NCBI GenBank assembly: GCA_937872165.1
Contig: CALMOR010000141.1
Location: forward strand, 40,283 to 48,217
Origin: an uncultured Burkholderiales bacterium
Lineage (GTDB): Bacteria > Pseudomonadota > Gammaproteobacteria > Burkholderiales > Burkholderiaceae_D
DNA: 7,935 nt
Direction of reading: 5' to 3'
Part shown: positions 1 to 5,930 of the stretch, in pieces
How the letters are laid out: each line of letters starts with the position of its first letter
Position numbering within the stretch: position 1 is the stretch's first letter
The notes under the pieces: model-generated
Told to the model about the DNA's origin: nothing
Databases searched by the model: none
What the model saw: the letters and a program-made list of their open reading frames with translations, nothing else
Program-made: the position numbers and the translations under genes

Positions 1-798
1 CAGTCCCAGCCGCGCCGCGACGATCTCGGCGATCTTCAGCGGCGGGGCGAGCAGCTTGGTCTCGATCTTCAGCCGGCGGGCCGCGATGCGGCTGACCGGC
101 ACCGCTCCCAGCGCGATGCCGAAGCGGACGAAGTATTCGTTCCAGGTCGGTGGCGCGGCCATCGCGAGATTGAAGGCATGACCCGCGGCGGCCGGCGTGC
201 GCAGGGCGAGACCGACGGCCTGCACGACGTCGTCGACGTGGACCAGGTTGCACCAGCCGTCGCCGTTCGCGCCGAGGTCGCCGATGCGGTGGTCCGCGAG
301 CCATCCCGCGATGCGGACGGTCCATTGCGGACTGTCGGCGCCGTAGACGCAGCCCGGCCGCAGCACGACGACGTCGGGCGCGGCGGCGGCCAGGCGCTCG
401 GCCTCCGTCTTCGCCGCCCCGTACGCGCCCTGGTCGTCCTTCAACGGCGCATCCTCGTCGACCGTGCCGACGGCCGAACCGTAGACGGCCATCGAGCTCA
501 GATGCACGATGCGCGGTGTTCCGCCTTCGGTGGCGGAGCCGAACAACGCCCGCGCATTGGCCACGATCGTGGCGGCGTCCCCCGCCACGCAGTTGACGAC
601 GCCGTCGACGCCCTGCATCGCATTCGCGAGTCCGGTCCGGTCGGTCGCGTCGAGGACCACGCGCTCGACCGGATGCGCGGGATCGGGCGGTCGCGGACGA
701 CGACCTGCCGCGACGGGCACCGCCCAGTCGCTCGCGCCGAGGGCGGCGACGAGGCGACGGCCGATGAAGCCATCGGCTCCGAGGACCAGGATCCTCAC
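1..798 (-). CDS. NAD(P)-dependent epimerase/dehydratase (extended SDR), C-terminus off window
   Basis: Extended short-chain dehydrogenase/reductase of the sugar-nucleotide epimerase/dehydratase type, expected to be cytosolic and NAD(P)-dependent. Only the first 266 residues are in the window; the family usually has about 310-340, so the end is cut by the window edge. Visible features: an N-terminal Rossmann strand with the dinucleotide motif GADGFIG (residues 7-13), a Ser-Ser pair after strand beta-5 (about 101-102), the catalytic YGAAK (Tyr126, Lys130), then RPGCVYG and the VHVDDV segment typical of the family. The start is GTG at 798-796, giving VRILVLGADGFIG; it sits inside GTGA, shared with the TGA of the upstream GMC oxidoreductase gene, so the two are probably translationally coupled. 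The substrate cannot be read from the sequence. A role on a sugar nucleotide or another polyol or ketone would fit, in sequence with the oxidoreductase. Confidence 0.88.
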   Translation of the reverse strand, partial: MRILVLGADGFIGRRLVAALGASDWAVPVAAGRRPRPPDPAHPVERVVLDATDRTGLANAMQGVDGVVNCVAGDAATIVANARALFGSATEGGTPRIVHLSSMAVYGSAVGTVDEDAPLKDDQGAYGAAKTEAERLAAAAPDVVVLRPGCVYGADSPQWTVRIAGWLADHRIGDLGANGDGWCNLVHVDDVVQAVGLALRTPAAAGHAFNLAMAAPPTWNEYFVRFGIALGAVPVSRIAARRLKIETKLLAPPLKIAEIVAARLGL

Positions 799-2540
799 AA
801 GGCCGCGACCCTGCTCGACGAACGGTCGGCGATCGGTAGCTGCACCGGCAGGTCGTCGTCGGCCGCTTCGAGGATCGTCCCGGCGTCCGGGCCGGCACGC
901 CGCTTCAGGTGGTCGGCGAGCCGCAGCGCGAAGGCCACGATGGTCAGCGTCGGATTGGCCTGGCTGGAGGTCGGGAAGATCGCTGCGCTCGCGACGAAGA
1001 GGTTGTCGACGCCGTGCACACGGCAATCGGCATCGACCACGCTGGTCGTCGGGTCGGTGCCCATCCGGGTCGTGCCGATGTGGTGTCCGCCGTAGGCGCC
1101 GTAGCGCGTCATCTCCGCTTCGATCTCGTCGGGGTCGTAGGAGAAGCGACCGACGCCGCTCTTCTCGAGGTCTTCCGCCAGCAGCGCCAGTCCGCGCTTG
1201 ACGGTGTCGACGTCGGTCGCGGTGTAGCGCCAGTCGATGTGCAGCTTCGGCATGCCGAGCGCGTCCCGTTCGCTGCCGAGCGTGACGCGGCTGTCCGGGT
1301 TCGGTTGCTGCTCGGCATGGAAGTCGAGCGAATAGCGATTGGTCCGCGGCCTCACGATCACCGACGGATACTTGCGTTCGGCCAGCGTTCGATAGCGCAG
1401 CCAGTGCCACAGGAAGGCGGCGGTGCCGGGCAGGTCGAGGACCACGTTGCGCAGGTGACGCAGCCAGTTCGCGAAGCCGATGCGTTCCTCGCCGTGGAGA
1501 CGACGCCCGTACTCGTACGGGATGAAGATGCGGCCGAGGTTGAGCAGCGACAGGATGCCGGTGCGGTGGGCGGGATCGGTGACCTTCGGATGATGCAGGC
1601 GCGCGATGAAGTTGCCGATGCCGTGGCTGCGCTGCGCGTCGGCGTCGAGCGCGATGCGCCGGCGGCAGTAGGTCCCGTCGTCGGCCACGTCGTAGCCGTT
1701 CCAGACCGCGTCGAGCGGTCCGTCGAAGGTCAGGGTGCCGGCCACGCCGGCGACATGGCACATGTAGTAACGACCGACGACGTCGTGCGCATTGCCGATG
1801 CCGCGCGGCGCGACGTCGCGGCTCGCGAGCAGCAGGCGCGCCACTTCGAGGCCGCCGACGGCGAGGACGAACCAGCGCGCCGCCACCTCGTGCTGCCGGC
1901 CCGCGAGCGTCTTGACGGTGGCCGCCACCACGCGACGGCCCGAGGGGTCGAGGCCGAGCGCGGTCACGTTGGCGTGGGTCAGCACGCGCACGTTCGAGGC
2001 CGCGCGCAGCTTGTGTCCGTAGCGGGCCGCGAAGTTGGTCGGGCAACTGAAGCGTTCGATCGTGTCGGTCGAGAAGCGGGGCGATGCGAAGCCGTTGATC
2101 ATCGGCCGCATCGGGCGGTCGAAGGCCTCGTCGAGGCGATAAGCGCAGGCGCCGGCTTCGCACAGGCGGTTGGCCTCGGGGTAGTAGGGCGCCAGCGCCT
2201 CCGGTCCGATCGGCCAGCCGCTGTGCGGCATGAACGCGCGGGCCTCGAAGTCGATCGGGTCGAACGGCATGCAGCGGCCACCCCAGATCGTCGTGGAGCC
2301 GCCGAAGCGCCGCTGTCGATAGCGATCCGGCGGCGTGTGCATGCGCTCGTCGGAGACGGTGCCCTCGTAGAGCGACTGCGTCGCCGGCTCGCGTCCTTCA
2401 CCGCCCGCCTCGAGCACGACGACGTCCAGACCGCTGTCGATCAGGCGCAACGCGAGCGCGATGCCGGCGGCTCCGGCTCCGACGATGCAGACGTCCGCCG
2501 CGACCCGATGGCCGTTCGGCAGATCGTCCGCATCAAGCAT
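795..2540 (-). CDS. GMC-family FAD-dependent oxidoreductase
   Basis: Glucose-methanol-choline family flavoenzyme of 581 residues, a usual length; members oxidise alcohol groups using FAD. The N-terminal FAD-binding fold has GAGAAG (residues 21-26) and an acidic end to the second strand (VVVLEAGG, Glu44). FGGSTTIWGG (about 79-88) is the second flavin-contacting signature. The C-terminal GMC domain carries HHIGTTRMG near 486-494 and SSQANPT near 525-531. By family comparison, His486 and Asn529 are the catalytic pair. There is no signal peptide, so a cytosolic location is likely. I chose ATG at 2540: AGGAA lies 7 bases upstream, and the alternative GTG at 2612 would start inside the sigma-54 promoter, making its extra 24 residues untranscribed. 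The gene ends in GTGA, overlapping the epimerase start. The pair looks like a two-step oxidation/epimerisation unit, but the substrate is unknown; a glycan or polyol is only a guess. Confidence 0.95.
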   Translation of the reverse strand: MLDADDLPNGHRVAADVCIVGAGAAGIALALRLIDSGLDVVVLEAGGEGREPATQSLYEGTVSDERMHTPPDRYRQRRFGGSTTIWGGRCMPFDPIDFEARAFMPHSGWPIGPEALAPYYPEANRLCEAGACAYRLDEAFDRPMRPMINGFASPRFSTDTIERFSCPTNFAARYGHKLRAASNVRVLTHANVTALGLDPSGRRVVAATVKTLAGRQHEVAARWFVLAVGGLEVARLLLASRDVAPRGIGNAHDVVGRYYMCHVAGVAGTLTFDGPLDAVWNGYDVADDGTYCRRRIALDADAQRSHGIGNFIARLHHPKVTDPAHRTGILSLLNLGRIFIPYEYGRRLHGEERIGFANWLRHLRNVVLDLPGTAAFLWHWLRYRTLAERKYPSVIVRPRTNRYSLDFHAEQQPNPDSRVTLGSERDALGMPKLHIDWRYTATDVDTVKRGLALLAEDLEKSGVGRFSYDPDEIEAEMTRYGAYGGHHIGTTRMGTDPTTSVVDADCRVHGVDNLFVASAAIFPTSSQANPTLTIVAFALRLADHLKRRAGPDAGTILEAADDDLPVQLPIADRSSSRVAAL

Positions 2541-2595
2541 CGTCGGGTTCCTGGGGATTGCGATAAGGGCTCGCCGGTCGTGAGAGGGTCGAAGA

Positions 2596-2611
2596 TGCAA
2601 GAGCCGTGCCA
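2596..2611 (-). promoter_or_regulatory. Sigma-54 (RpoN) -24/-12 promoter for the GMC/epimerase unit
   Basis: Read on the minus strand, this is TGGCACG-GCTC-TTGCA. It matches the sigma-54 consensus TGGCACG(R)NNNTTGCW at every conserved base, including GG at -24 and GC at -12 with correct spacing. The predicted transcript start is near 2585, leaving a leader of about 45 bases before the ATG at 2540. Sigma-54 promoters need an AAA+ activator; none is encoded in the window. The identification rests on sequence match and sensible placement only. Confidence 0.75.
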
Positions 2612-2613
2612 CT

Positions 2614-2645
2614 GGAGCGCGGCCGAGTCCCGAGACGGCCGCTCC
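2614..2645 (-). other. GC-rich stem-loop between M23 peptidase gene and sigma-54 promoter
   Basis: Inverted repeat with arms GGAGCGCGGCCG (2614-2625) and CGGCCGCTCC (2636-2645), a 10-base loop and a 2-base bulge. It lies 31-62 bases after the stop of the M23 gene and ends two bases before the -24 element of the GMC promoter. It could end peptidase transcription, although there is no T-run after it, or serve as a protein-binding site close to the promoter. Activator sites for sigma-54 are usually farther upstream, so the terminator-like reading is slightly preferred. Confidence 0.4.
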
Positions 2646-2675
2646 GGGCTCTTCGCACCGCCAAGGATAACCAAC

Positions 2676-3242
2676 TCACGGGGCGGGCGACGTCAGCAGG
2701 AGGTAGGGGTCGATCGCACCTCGGCCGCTGACGTAGATGCCGTAGTGCAGATGCGGCGCGCCGCCGCTCGCGTTGCCGCTGGTGCCGACGTAGCCGAGCG
2801 TGTCGCCGACCGCGACCCGCTCGCCTTCGCGGATCGTCGCATAGCGGTCGAGGTGCGCGTAGTAATGCATCTGCCGGCCGGCTGCGAAGATCCACACGAC
2901 GCGCCCGCCGAGCGGGTCGGTCCCGATGCGCCATACGACGCCTTCGGTCGAGGCGACCACGCGCGTGCCGCGCGGCGCGAAGATGTCGATGCCTTCGTGA
3001 CGACGGCCGCCGCCGCGCGGGTTGCCCCAGCTGTCGCGCAGGTTCCTCGCGAGCACGCCGTCGACCGGCACGGCCACGTGGTCCGGCGCCGGCGCGCTCG
3101 TCAGCCGCAGCAGGTACAGCGGCTTCTCGAACGGCGACGGCGGGATCATTCCGAGCAACACGTACAGCACGACGGCGCCGAACAGTCGTCCGATCGTGAA
3201 GAAAGGCGAGTGCGAGGCGGACGATCGGAGAACTTCGGGCAT
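2676..3242 (-). CDS. Membrane-anchored M23 family metallopeptidase
   Basis: Small M23 (LytM/lysostaphin-type) zinc peptidase of 188 residues, expected to cut peptidoglycan cross-links or stem peptides in the periplasm. An N-terminal hydrophobic segment at about 17-33 (IGRLFGAVVLYVLLGMI) should act as a signal anchor. The catalytic domain retains all expected residues: RHEGID (zinc ligands His82 and Asp86), HYYAHLD (His130) and PHLHYGI (His164, His166). There are no LysM or coiled-coil segments, so it is close to a minimal catalytic unit. I chose ATG at 3242 because GGAG lies 8 bases before it. Starts at 3278 (ATG) or 3281 (TTG) are possible but lack a good ribosome site and would leave almost no room before the divergent gene. 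It lies upstream of the GMC gene on the same strand, but 135 bp, a stem-loop and a separate promoter lie between them. Confidence 0.92.
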   Translation of the reverse strand: MPEVLRSSASHSPFFTIGRLFGAVVLYVLLGMIPPSPFEKPLYLLRLTSAPAPDHVAVPVDGVLARNLRDSWGNPRGGGRRHEGIDIFAPRGTRVVASTEGVVWRIGTDPLGGRVVWIFAAGRQMHYYAHLDRYATIREGERVAVGDTLGYVGTSGNASGGAPHLHYGIYVSGRGAIDPYLLLTSPAP

Positions 3243-3292
3243 GCGGGAAGCTCCATCCTGGACGCGCGGAACGCGCATCAACGGAGCGAGAG

Positions 3293-3544
3293 ATGACGGA
3301 CAAGCAGACGCAGCAACGGGCCGACGAGAGCAACACGATCAAGGATCCCGACGACTGGACGACCGGAGAGGAGCCGATGACGGGAGCCCAGCGCTCCTAT
3401 TTGAAGACGCTGTCCGAAGAAGCCAAGGTCCCGTTCGTGGACGACCTGACGAAGGCCGAGGCATCGAAGCGCATCGACGAACTTCAGCACCAGACCGGCC
3501 GCGGCGTCGATTCGCCGCAGAACGGCCCCGAACCGGGAGCCTGA
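3293..3544 (+). CDS. DUF3072 family protein
   Basis: An 83-residue, charged, soluble protein of the DUF3072 family, whose function is unknown. The family core runs from about residue 17 to 66: DPDDWTTGEEPMTGAQRSYL, then KTLSEEA and LTKAEASKRIDELQ. The core looks like two short helices after a polar N-terminal tail. GGAG at 3283-3286 lies six bases before the ATG, which supports the start. The gene diverges from the M23 peptidase gene with about 50 bp between start codons, so the two may share a regulatory region. It ends 77 bp before tetR and is separated from it by the tetR operator, so it is not obviously part of that locus. Family assignment is by recognition of the conserved core. Confidence 0.88.
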   Translation: MTDKQTQQRADESNTIKDPDDWTTGEEPMTGAQRSYLKTLSEEAKVPFVDDLTKAEASKRIDELQHQTGRGVDSPQNGPEPGA

Positions 3545-3583
3545 GGTGATCCCCTTCATCTTCGGCGATCGTGCCCACGTCGA

Positions 3584-3603
3584 AATATGACGATCATCAT
3601 ATT
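3584..3603 (+). promoter_or_regulatory. Palindromic TetR operator, copy 1 (upstream of tetR)
   Basis: A 20-bp near-perfect palindrome with 7-base arms AATATGA and TCATATT around CGATCA; only two symmetric positions (one pair) break the symmetry. It ends 18 bases before the chosen tetR start and is AT-rich in a GC-rich region. Its twin at 4259-4278 differs by one base. Placement and symmetry fit an autoregulatory TetR operator. Confidence 0.78.
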
Positions 3604-3621
3604 GCCGTGTTAGGCTGCGGC

Positions 3622-4227
3622 ATGCGCAAGTCGCCCGCATCCGTATCCGCATCGGTTGCCGGCCGCAAGGAACTTTCGCACCAGCGGATCGTGGAGGCGG
3701 CCGCTCGCACGATCCGCCGTCGCGGCTACGCGGGGGTCGGCGTCGCCGATGTCATGAAGGACGCGGGTCTCACGCATGGCGGCTTCTACGCGCACTTCGA
3801 GTCGAGGGACGCGCTGCTCGTCGAGGCGGTCGAGCATGCGGGCCGCGGCAGCGCCGCGCTGATCGCCCGCAACACCGAGGCGCGTCGCGGGAGCGGCGAG
3901 AGCCCGTTCCGCGCGCTGGTCGAGAGTTACCTGGCGGACACGCTGCTGAAGAACGTCGACGCGGGCTGCCCGGTTGCGGCGCTCTGCTCGGAGATGCCGC
4001 GACAGGCGGCACCCGTCCGTCGGGCGTCGAGTGCGCGCGTGCAGGCGCTCGTTCGCTACGTCGGCCGTTGTCTGCCGCCGCGGGTGCCGGCCGACCGTGC
4101 CGGCGTCGTGGCGGCGACCCTCGTCGGCAGCCTGCAGATGGCCCGCGCGATCGGCGGCGTCGAGCAGGGAAAGGCCTTGCTGGCCGCCGTCCGCGCGTCG
4201 CTTCTCGATCAGTACGACCGGCCCTGA
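3622..4227 (+). CDS. TetR/AcrR family transcriptional regulator
   Basis: One-component repressor of 201 residues, a normal length. The N-terminal DNA-binding domain covers about residues 18-65: LSHQRIVEAAARTIRRRGY, then GVADVMKDAGLTHGGFYAHFESRDALL, the helix-turn-helix typical of TetR proteins. The C-terminal ligand domain contains AGCPVAALCSEM with Cys117 and Cys123. Cysteines there might sense electrophiles, but this is speculation, and Gly-Cys-Pro is common in this subgroup. An upstream in-frame GTG at 3571 would place the operator inside the coding sequence, so the ATG at 3622 is preferred; its ribosome site is weak. Two matching palindromes flank the gene, so it likely represses itself and the gene that follows. 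That gene is a broken DHA2 efflux transporter, so the regulator may have lost its main local target. Confidence 0.93.
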   Translation: MRKSPASVSASVAGRKELSHQRIVEAAARTIRRRGYAGVGVADVMKDAGLTHGGFYAHFESRDALLVEAVEHAGRGSAALIARNTEARRGSGESPFRALVESYLADTLLKNVDAGCPVAALCSEMPRQAAPVRRASSARVQALVRYVGRCLPPRVPADRAGVVAATLVGSLQMARAIGGVEQGKALLAAVRASLLDQYDRP

Positions 4228-4258
4228 TCGCTTCGCCGTCCGCCTCTTCGCACAGTCA

Positions 4259-4278
4259 AATATGACGACCATCATATT
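4259..4278 (+). promoter_or_regulatory. Palindromic TetR operator, copy 2 (between tetR and the MFS relic)
   Basis: Same arms AATATGA and TCATATT as the copy at 3584-3603, with one base changed in the centre (CGACCA for CGATCA). It lies 31 bp after the tetR stop and directly before the truncated transporter, where the promoter of the intact efflux gene would have been. Two copies at the two expected positions make a chance match unlikely. Confidence 0.78.
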
Positions 4279-4290
4279 CACCGTCGCATC

Positions 4291-4944
4291 CGCGGCATTC
4301 TCATCGCCTGGGCGCGCGTCGCCGCCGCACCGCTCGTCGAGCTGAGCCTGTTCCGCAACCGCACCGATTCGTTCGTGAACGTCGCGACGTTCTCGTTCGG
4401 GATGGCCTTCTCGATGATGTTCTTCGCGTTCTTCTTCTACATGCGCGCGATCTGGCACTACACGCTGCCGCAGGCCGGACTCGCGATCACGCCCGGTCCG
4501 TCGCTGGTGATGCCGGTGGCGGTCCTGTCCGGCCTTATCGCGGCCCGCGTCGGCCATCGACCGCTCCTCGTCGGCGGCGCGCTGGTGTCTGCGTCGAGCG
4601 GCTTGCGGTTCCTGCTGGTGCCGGGCGTCGAGCCGCAGTACCTGACGCACTGGCTGCCCGGCCTGATGCTGGGCGGCGCGGGTGTCGGCATGACGTTGCC
4701 CTCGCTGTCCGCGGCCGCGGTCAACCGGCTGCCGGCCGACCAGTACGCGGTCGGCAGCGCGGTCAACCAGGCGACGCGGCAGATCGGCTCGGTGCTCGGG
4801 GTCGCGCTGACCGTGCTGCTGCTCGGTCACGAGGGGCTGCGGCGCGGCGACTTCGCCGCGCTGTACGGCGCGCACGTATAGCTCGGCCTGGTGACGGCGC
4901 TGCTCTGCCTGCCGGTCGACCCGCGGCCTGTGAAGGTCGCCTAG
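4291..4944 (+). pseudogene. DHA2-type MFS efflux transporter, 5'-truncated with internal amber stop
   Basis: Remnant of a 14-helix drug:proton antiporter (DHA2 branch of the major facilitator superfamily). Homology begins near AAAPLVELSLFRNRT, which in intact members joins the first and second halves, so roughly the first 240 residues are missing. The rest is well kept: membrane segments at VATFSFGMAFSMMFFAFFFY, LVMPVAVLSGLIAARVG, PLLVGGALV and the conserved DQYAVGSAVNQATRQIGSVLGVAL. A TAG at 4879-4881 interrupts the frame; beyond it LGLVTALLCLPVDPRP, the last helix and tail, continues in frame to TAG at 4942-4944. No ATG with a ribosome site exists in this frame; GTG 4375 is the first plausible start and would lie inside a helix. 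The left boundary is approximate because the deletion joint cannot be placed exactly. It sits directly after the second TetR operator, as the intact target would. Confidence 0.82.
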
Positions 4945-5102
4945 CGCATGGGGCCAGGCGGTCGTCCACCCGCATCTGCATCGCCGCTGGTACGGATCGG
5001 TCAGCCGCTCGGAAGCCTCCAGCAGCCTCGCTCGCAGCCGCGATCCGCGCGAGCTGCGTCGACGGCCTCGGCGTCGCGGCGGCCCGAAGCGGTCGGGACG
5101 AG
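4945..5102 (+). other. Intergenic stretch with no recognisable gene
   Basis: Between the transporter relic and the hairpin before the VOC gene. Open frames exist on both strands, but they are Arg/Ala/Ser/Pro-rich, have no recognisable domain and no ribosome site. I see nothing functional in it. Confidence 0.6.
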
Positions 5103-5124
5103 CGGGCCTTTGAAACGAGGCCCG
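5103..5124 (+). other. Perfect 7-bp stem-loop upstream of VOC gene
   Basis: Arms CGGGCCT (5103-5109) and AGGCCCG (5118-5124) flank an 8-base loop. There is no T-run after it. It contains a -35-like TTGAAA at 5110-5115, but no convincing -10 follows at the right distance. It may be a weak terminator for the upstream relic or an operator for the VOC gene. Confidence 0.35.
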
Positions 5125-5134
5125 ATCGTTGCAG

Positions 5135-5168
5135 CATGGGCGACCCTGTCCGTCGGAGATCGCCCATG
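5135..5168 (+). promoter_or_regulatory. 9-bp inverted repeat enclosing the VOC ribosome site and start codon
   Basis: CATGGGCGA (5135-5143) is perfectly complementary to TCGCCCATG (5160-5168). The right arm contains the ATG start at 5166-5168, and the GGAG ribosome site at 5155-5158 lies in the 16-base loop. If the transcript starts upstream of 5135, the start codon would be paired. It could be a translational switch or a DNA operator; chance is possible in GC-rich sequence. Confidence 0.45.
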
Positions 5169-5561
5169 TACGTTCCGCCCGGCTTCAACACGGTCACGCC
5201 CTACTTCTTCGTCGACGACGCGGAAGCGTTCGTCCGCTTCCTGATCGACGGCCTCGCGGGGACCGAGGTGCTGCGCTCGATGCGGCCCGACGGCAAGCCC
5301 GCCAACGTGCAGGTCCGTCTCGGCACGTCGACCGTGATGGTCAGCGAGGCCTCGAAGGACTACGCGGCGATGGCCGGTTCGTACTACCTGTATGTCGACG
5401 ATGCCGACGCGTCGATGGAGCGCGCGGTCGCCGCGGGCGCGACGCCCGTGATGGCGGTCGACGACCAGCCGTACGGCGATCGGCAGGGCGGCGTGCGCGA
5501 TCGGCACGGCAATCTCTGGTGGATCTCGCAGCGCACGGTGGAGGAGCCGTACCGCGTCTAA
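5166..5561 (+). CDS. VOC family protein (PhnB-like glyoxalase/bleomycin-resistance fold)
   Basis: Vicinal-oxygen-chelate fold protein of 131 residues, close to the PhnB-like subgroup. The two babab modules are visible: TPYFFVDDAEAFVRFLIDGL and RLGTSTVMVSEA, then YLYVDDADASMERAVAAGATPVMAVDDQPYGDRQGGVRDRHGNLWWIS. The QPYGDR-GGVRDRHGN stretch is the conserved second-module signature. The metal ligands of true glyoxalases are not evident, as in many PhnB-like proteins, so enzymatic activity is uncertain; binding or modifying a small toxic molecule is possible. I chose ATG at 5166 because GGAG lies 7 bases before it; an ATG at 5136 in the same frame would add ten unconserved residues. The gene is intact although both neighbours are broken efflux transporters, so it may be a kept part of an old resistance cluster. 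Confidence 0.88.
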   Translation: MYVPPGFNTVTPYFFVDDAEAFVRFLIDGLAGTEVLRSMRPDGKPANVQVRLGTSTVMVSEASKDYAAMAGSYYLYVDDADASMERAVAAGATPVMAVDDQPYGDRQGGVRDRHGNLWWISQRTVEEPYRV

Positions 5562-5601
5562 GCCGCCCCGCGCCCGCCTCGAGCCGTCGAGTTCGCGATC
5601 C

Positions 5602-5827
5602 ATGGACCGTCCCGATCTCCGCGCGCGCTGGATCGCGTTTTCCATCGTCTGCTTCAGCGCGCTGATGAGCGTGCTCGACACCACCCTCGTCGACGTCGCG
5701 CTGCCGGGCGGCCTTCGCGGTCGGCGCCGCGTTCGCGGCGATCGCCGCGGGACTCGCGTTCACGCTGATCCGAGCCGTTCCCCGAGCCGTTCCCCGAGCC
5801 GTTTCGCGCGACGCTTCGCCGACCTGA
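5602..5827 (+). pseudogene. DHA2-type MFS transporter relic: first and last helices only
   Basis: The ATG at 5602 opens an N-terminus typical of DHA2 transporters: helix 1 at about residues 10-28 (RWIAFSIVCFSALMSVL), then LDTTLVDVALP (25-35), matching the family signature LDxTIVNVALP. Immediately after this, homology stops. From about 5708, one reading frame over, a hydrophobic AAFAVGAAFAAIAAGLAFTLIRA runs to TGA at 5825-5827 and looks like the last helix of such a protein. The interpretation is an internal deletion of about 400 codons that also shifted the frame. The frame of helix 1 continues downstream as Arg-rich nonsense. It is a different gene from the relic at 4291-4944, because that one has its own C-terminal end. 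The last-helix call is less certain than helix 1, but the hairpin directly after its stop supports it. Confidence 0.68.
5770..5805 (+). repeat. 12-bp tandem repeat, three units
   Basis: The unit CCGAGCCGTTCC occurs at 5770-5781 and 5782-5793, with a third imperfect copy at 5794-5805. In the frame of the relic's last helix it encodes AVPR repeated as a tail after the helix. It probably arose by slippage. Confidence 0.85.
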
Positions 5828-5852
5828 CGCCGGCCGGGCATCCGGCCTGGCG
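5828..5852 (+). terminator. Terminator-like hairpin after the second MFS relic
   Basis: Directly after the TGA at 5825-5827, CGCCGGCCGG (5828-5837) pairs with CCGGCCTGGCG (5842-5852) around a GCAT loop, with a single bulged base. The stem is strong, but no T-run follows, so if it ends transcription it is a non-canonical terminator. Its position supports reading the preceding frame as the true 3' end of a gene. Confidence 0.45.
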
Positions 5853-5930
5853 GCTTCCACCGATCGATCGCCCGTCGACCGGCCCCGGTCCTGATCGGCG
5901 GACGACCGTCCCGCACGGCCGCGACGCTGC

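Noticed and set aside
2541..2612. Longer GMC protein starting at GTG 2612
   Set aside because: That start lies within the sigma-54 -24 box, and the extra 24 residues precede the usual family start. ATG 2540 has a good ribosome site.
909..3296. A 795-codon open frame on the plus strand opposite the GMC and M23 genes
   Set aside because: It is an Arg/Ala/Val/Asp-rich antisense shadow of two genes with intact catalytic motifs, and it has no domain of its own. GC-rich codon use commonly opens such frames.
3587..3613. Eight-codon frame starting at an ATG inside operator 1, as a possible leader peptide
   Set aside because: The ATG is part of the palindrome arm, no ribosome site precedes it, and the same ATG in operator 2 opens an unrelated frame.
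3571..3621. Longer TetR protein starting at GTG 3571
   Set aside because: It would translate the operator palindrome and add a non-family N-terminus.
4451..4466. TGGCAC-containing segment as a second sigma-54 site
   Set aside because: The -12 half does not match TTGC at the required spacing, and it lies within a conserved transporter helix.
3610..4875. A 421-codon minus-strand frame opposite tetR and the MFS relic
   Set aside because: It has shadow composition (Arg, Gln, His, Ala) and no recognisable motif, whereas the plus strand encodes clear TetR and MFS sequence.
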